A stretch of 8,388 bases of DNA from Thermoflexales bacterium (GTDB lineage Bacteria; Chloroflexota; Anaerolineae; J036; Brachytrichaceae), in assembly GCA_017998555.1 (NCBI GenBank), contig JAGOCU010000076.1, positions 1 through 8,388 of the forward strand. The letters run 5' to 3'. Within the stretch, counting starts at the first letter, position 1. Every line of letters starts with the position of its first letter. The position numbers and the translations under genes were made by a program. Shown here piece after piece: positions 6,154 through 8,388 of this stretch. The notes under the pieces were generated by a model. That model was not told where the DNA came from. It searched no databases and saw only the letters and a program-made list of their open reading frames with translations.

Positions 6154-7109
6154 GCGCGGCGCTCCGGTTTTCCCGACAACAAAAGGTAGCCATAGAGGGC
6201 AATACCGCTCAAGAGGCCAAACGAAACCTTTAGGATGGCCGGTATCTCAGGACGAGGCGACACCAGCCCTTCGACCAGGCCGGCCACGACGAGCACGGGG
6301 GCTGTGCCGAGCATCAGGCGGATCGCGTCTCCGGCTGCAATTGCGAGGGCTGTCTTGCGCGAGTGGAGCCCGGGTTGGAGGATCGCGTGGCCCATCAGCA
6401 GCCCGCTGGCCACGGCGAAGATAATCTCATTCAGCTCAAGCACGCCATGACCGATCACGAATTCTGCCAGGGGCCACGGATTGCCTGCCGCAAACGACAA
6501 ACCAAAGACCGCTCCGAGGCTAAAACCGTTGGATATGGCGACATAGACGGTGAATGCGCCGGCCGATAGCCCGCCCGCGAAGGCCATCGCCGCGACGCGC
6601 AGATTGTGGGTCATGATGGTGGCGGCGCCCGTCTGGTTTTGGCCGTTGAGGTCTCGCCACCAGGCGCGTTGGGCCCGGATGTCGTCTTCCGTGCGCGGGT
6701 CAATGACGAGGCTGGCCGCGTTCGGATCGGCCTGAATGGTCACGAACATTGCCAGCGCCGAGCCGTAGAAGAGAAACGCCGCCAGCGCGACATACCGCAG
6801 CAATCGCCTAAAGAGGCGCGGAAGGTCGCGTCCATAGAAGCGCCGAAGCGTCGCCAGGCCGCCGTTATCGCTGACGTAGATTCGGGCGTAACCCTGCTGA
6901 ACCAATTGATTCAGGTAGCGGCTGACGTTGTGCTCGGGAAAATCGCGCCGTGCAAGCGCGAGATCGTCAGTGGCCTGCCGATAGAGCGCGCCCATCTGAT
7001 CCAGATCCGCGGCAGATATGCCCAGCGGACCCCTGGTCGGCCGCCCGCAAAGGGCGGATAATTGGGCCCAACTTTGGGATCTCAATCGGATCAGTTCGTC
7101 AGGTTTCAT
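6150..7109 (-). CDS. SpoIIM / DUF95 family membrane protein, first gene of the operon
   Basis: A 319-residue protein. A soluble helical N-terminus (1-105) opens with the family-typical pattern MKPDELIRLRSQSWAQL and contains DLDQMGALYRQATDDLALAR. The membrane part follows with helices at about 106-125, 170-192, 195-215, 222-243, 255-284 and 290-312. Family hallmarks are THNLRVAAMAFAGGLSAG (167-184) and GHGVLELNEIIFAVASGLLMG (220-240). The name comes from Bacillus SpoIIM, a sporulation protein involved in septal wall remodelling, but most homologues occur in non-sporulating bacteria and archaea and are not sporulation factors; nothing here indicates sporulation. It heads the - strand operon and overlaps the next gene by 4 bp (ATGA). 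The start at 7109 has no obvious Shine-Dalgarno site, but the N-terminus matches the family, so I keep it. Its first 16 codons overlap the divergent RDD frame. Confidence 0.93.
   Translation of the reverse strand: MKPDELIRLRSQSWAQLSALCGRPTRGPLGISAADLDQMGALYRQATDDLALARRDFPEHNVSRYLNQLVQQGYARIYVSDNGGLATLRRFYGRDLPRLFRRLLRYVALAAFLFYGSALAMFVTIQADPNAASLVIDPRTEDDIRAQRAWWRDLNGQNQTGAATIMTHNLRVAAMAFAGGLSAGAFTVYVAISNGFSLGAVFGLSFAAGNPWPLAEFVIGHGVLELNEIIFAVASGLLMGHAILQPGLHSRKTALAIAAGDAIRLMLGTAPVLVVAGLVEGLVSPRPEIPAILKVSFGLLSGIALYGYLLLSGKPERRA
7041..7057 (+). promoter_or_regulatory. SD-containing hairpin just upstream of the RDD start
   Basis: CCGCCC (7041-7046) pairs with GGGCGG (7052-7057) around GCAAA. 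The likely Shine-Dalgarno AAGGG (7050-7054), seven bases before TTG 7062, lies partly in the right arm and loop, so folding would mask it. The sequence is also antisense to the early SpoIIM coding region. Regulation through this hairpin is an inference, and a six-pair stem can arise by chance in GC-rich DNA. Confidence 0.35.
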
Positions 7110-7907
7110 GAGACTGGCCAGACAGTTGCGGTCGCGCTTCCCGAGCGCATTACGGTCAATTACGAGATTGCGGATCTGGGTACACGATTCTACGCCGTAT
7201 TGTTCGACGGGCTGCTTCAGGGCCTCGCCTCCGGGATTTTCACGGTTGCTCTTCTGGCGTTATCGGCATTAACCGCCGGGCGCATGCCAACCATTGGCGG
7301 CGACGCGGTATTGGCCACCATCGTCGTGGTCAACTACATCGTCGAGGTTGGTTACTTCTCTTTGTTTGAGGGACTGGGTGGCCGCACGCCGGGCAAATCC
7401 CTCATGGGGCTGCGGGTGGTTCGCGCGGATGGCCAGACGCTTGGTCTGGGGAGTGTCCTCATTCGCAATGTCGTCCGTGTCTTCGATAACATGTACGCGA
7501 TCGGCGTGCTGGCCATGCTGCTATCGCCGCGCGCCCAACGCCTTGGGGATATCGCCGGGCGGACCATCGTTGTGCGCGGTTCGGCCGTTTCGCGTCTCGC
7601 CGATCTGACGAGCGGCGCAGCCGTGATGATGGCGCCTCGGCCATCAGACCGCGAAATTGAGTTGAGCGCGCTTTCGGATGTTGAGATCATGAGAATTCAG
7701 TCCGTTGTCGCCCGGAGGGCCGAGTTGACCGATGCCTTTGATGTTGTTTCGGCGCTGGCGGAGATTGCCCGAACGAAGCTGGGATTGCGCGAGCGAGCGC
7801 TTGACCCATTGGGCGGCTCCGATTGGAGGCTTCTCGAACAGATCGACGCTGCCGCGCGTGTTCGACCCGAGTCGCCGCCGGGACTCCTATCGAACCAGCG
7901 CGGGTAG
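7062..7907 (+). CDS. RDD family membrane protein
   Basis: A 281-residue protein when started at TTG 7062. The RDD domain spans about 34-172: NYEIADLGTRFYAVLFDGLL (R42 and D49), a hydrophobic hairpin (about 44-70 and 83-103), GGRTPGKSLMGLRVVRADGQ (106-125), RNVVRVFDNMYAIG (135-148, D142) and RAQRLGDIAGRTIVV (157-171). A soluble, helix-rich tail of about 110 residues follows, as seen in RDD proteins that pair with SpoIIM. RDD proteins are small membrane proteins with a few reports of transport roles; the function here is unknown. There is no ATG or GTG in frame before the conserved domain. TTG 7062 with AAGGG seven bases upstream is the best candidate; TTG 7074 is the alternative. It is divergent from the SpoIIM operon with overlapping 5' ends, and overlaps the YqeC gene at the 3' end by 21 bp. 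Gene call is firm; the start is uncertain. Confidence 0.88.
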   Translation: MGPTLGSQSDQFVRFHETGQTVAVALPERITVNYEIADLGTRFYAVLFDGLLQGLASGIFTVALLALSALTAGRMPTIGGDAVLATIVVVNYIVEVGYFSLFEGLGGRTPGKSLMGLRVVRADGQTLGLGSVLIRNVVRVFDNMYAIGVLAMLLSPRAQRLGDIAGRTIVVRGSAVSRLADLTSGAAVMMAPRPSDREIELSALSDVEIMRIQSVVARRAELTDAFDVVSALAEIARTKLGLRERALDPLGGSDWRLLEQIDAAARVRPESPPGLLSNQRG

Positions 7908-8387
7908 ATCGATACTTGGGTGGGGTGGGGCCGCCAAATCCACATCCACGACTGAATCGAAGCCAGCCCGCGCCAAAGCCTGTTCCAGCCCAATCCGCCG
8001 CGAGGCGTGGATCCGCGTGAGCGCCGCAATCACGCGCGCGCCGGGCGGGATGCCTTTGCGTCCACCTGTGGTTGAGGTCAGCAGCTTCGTGACGCATTCT
8101 TCGCTGATTGGCGCGCCAAGCCGGATTCCCGTCAGCTCGGCGATGCGTTCCGGCCGGTGGGCGATCGTCGCATCCAGTGGCTGCCCGATTGCGTCGATGC
8201 AGCACACGCAGATCACGATATCGGCGCAGGCCGGGATGACGGGCTCGTGCGCGCCGGGCGCCTTGATCCAGCGGCCCTGGGCGCCGTCCGCCTCGACCAC
8301 CAGGCGGGCGCCCAACCCTCGGAACGTCTCAATGTCCGATGCCGCGAAACCACGTGCTTTGAACGGCTGAGTGGGCATCCAGCCGGC
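7887..8387 (-). CDS. yqeC: YqeC-type selenium-dependent hydroxylase accessory protein, 5'-truncated by window edge
   Basis: The frame is open to the right edge, and an in-frame ATG at 8378 is probably internal because the family's N-terminal P-loop region is missing. Visible blocks, numbered from that ATG: ARLVVEADGAQGRWIKAPGAHEPVIP (24-49), DAIGQPLD (62-69), IAHRPERIAELTG (72-84), ISEECVTKLLTSTTGGRKGIPPGARV (91-116). These match YqeC, a putative P-loop protein linked to maturation of selenium-dependent molybdenum hydroxylases and usually near xdhC or mocA-type genes. About half to two thirds of the protein is in view. The place where relatives have an NK-x-D-like element after the PPGAR block reads T121-R-I-H, so nucleotide specificity may differ. 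The hydrophobic core contains an unusual VCC (58-60). The TAG stop lies 21 bp inside the convergent RDD gene. Family assignment is good; biochemical role is inferred from the family. Confidence 0.85.
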   Translation of the reverse strand, partial: AGWMPTQPFKARGFAASDIETFRGLGARLVVEADGAQGRWIKAPGAHEPVIPACADIVICVCCIDAIGQPLDATIAHRPERIAELTGIRLGAPISEECVTKLLTSTTGGRKGIPPGARVIAALTRIHASRRIGLEQALARAGFDSVVDVDLAAPPHPSIDLPALVR

Positions 8388-8388
8388 G

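Noticed and set aside
6150..7109. Evidence for endospore formation
   Set aside because: The SpoIIM name is historical; the family is widespread in non-sporulating organisms, and no other sporulation gene is present.

Overview
This is a GC-rich bacterial window (roughly 60-65% GC by eye) with dense gene packing, GTG/TTG starts and a strong G/C third-position bias. Both edges cut through genes. Family content (DUF1177, YqeC, and a MoxR/DUF58/DUF4129/DUF4350/SpoIIM/RDD set) fits a Chloroflexota or actinobacterium-like genome, perhaps from a metagenome. That assignment is a weak inference from gene families only; no rRNA or other taxonomic marker is present.

Layout, left to right. (1) Positions 2-853, + strand: the C-terminal ~90% of a DUF1177 protein. 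(2) Positions 854-981: the only real intergenic gap, lying between two convergent genes. It is dominated by a flawless 43-bp-arm palindrome (894-982) with a 3-nt loop, whose foot overlaps the stop codon of the next gene. (3) Positions 982-7109, - strand: a tightly packed six-gene operon, transcribed right to left as SpoIIM-family protein -> six-helix membrane protein -> DUF4129 protein -> DUF4350 protein -> MoxR AAA+ ATPase -> DUF58 protein. The first three junctions are 4-bp ATGA/GTGA overlaps, which imply translational coupling; the last two are gaps of 8 and 24 nt. (4) Positions 7062-7907, + strand: an RDD membrane protein divergent from the operon. Its best start (TTG) lies inside the first codons of the SpoIIM gene, so the two 5' ends overlap by 48 bp. 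(5) Positions 7887-8387, - strand: the C-terminal part of a YqeC-type accessory protein, overlapping the RDD gene tail to tail by 21 bp.

The central seven genes form a recurring bacterial neighbourhood whose function is poorly defined. A MoxR ATPase and a DUF58 (von Willebrand A-like) partner are combined with membrane proteins (SpoIIM, GPDPase_memb-like, RDD) and two membrane-anchored proteins (DUF4129, DUF4350). The likely theme is an ATP-driven remodelling or assembly machine at the cytoplasmic membrane; this is inference. The flanking YqeC (selenium-dependent molybdenum hydroxylase maturation) and DUF1177 (unknown function) genes look unrelated to it. No tRNA, rRNA, CRISPR array, transposase or integrase was seen, and no gene-free stretch exceeds about 130 bases.
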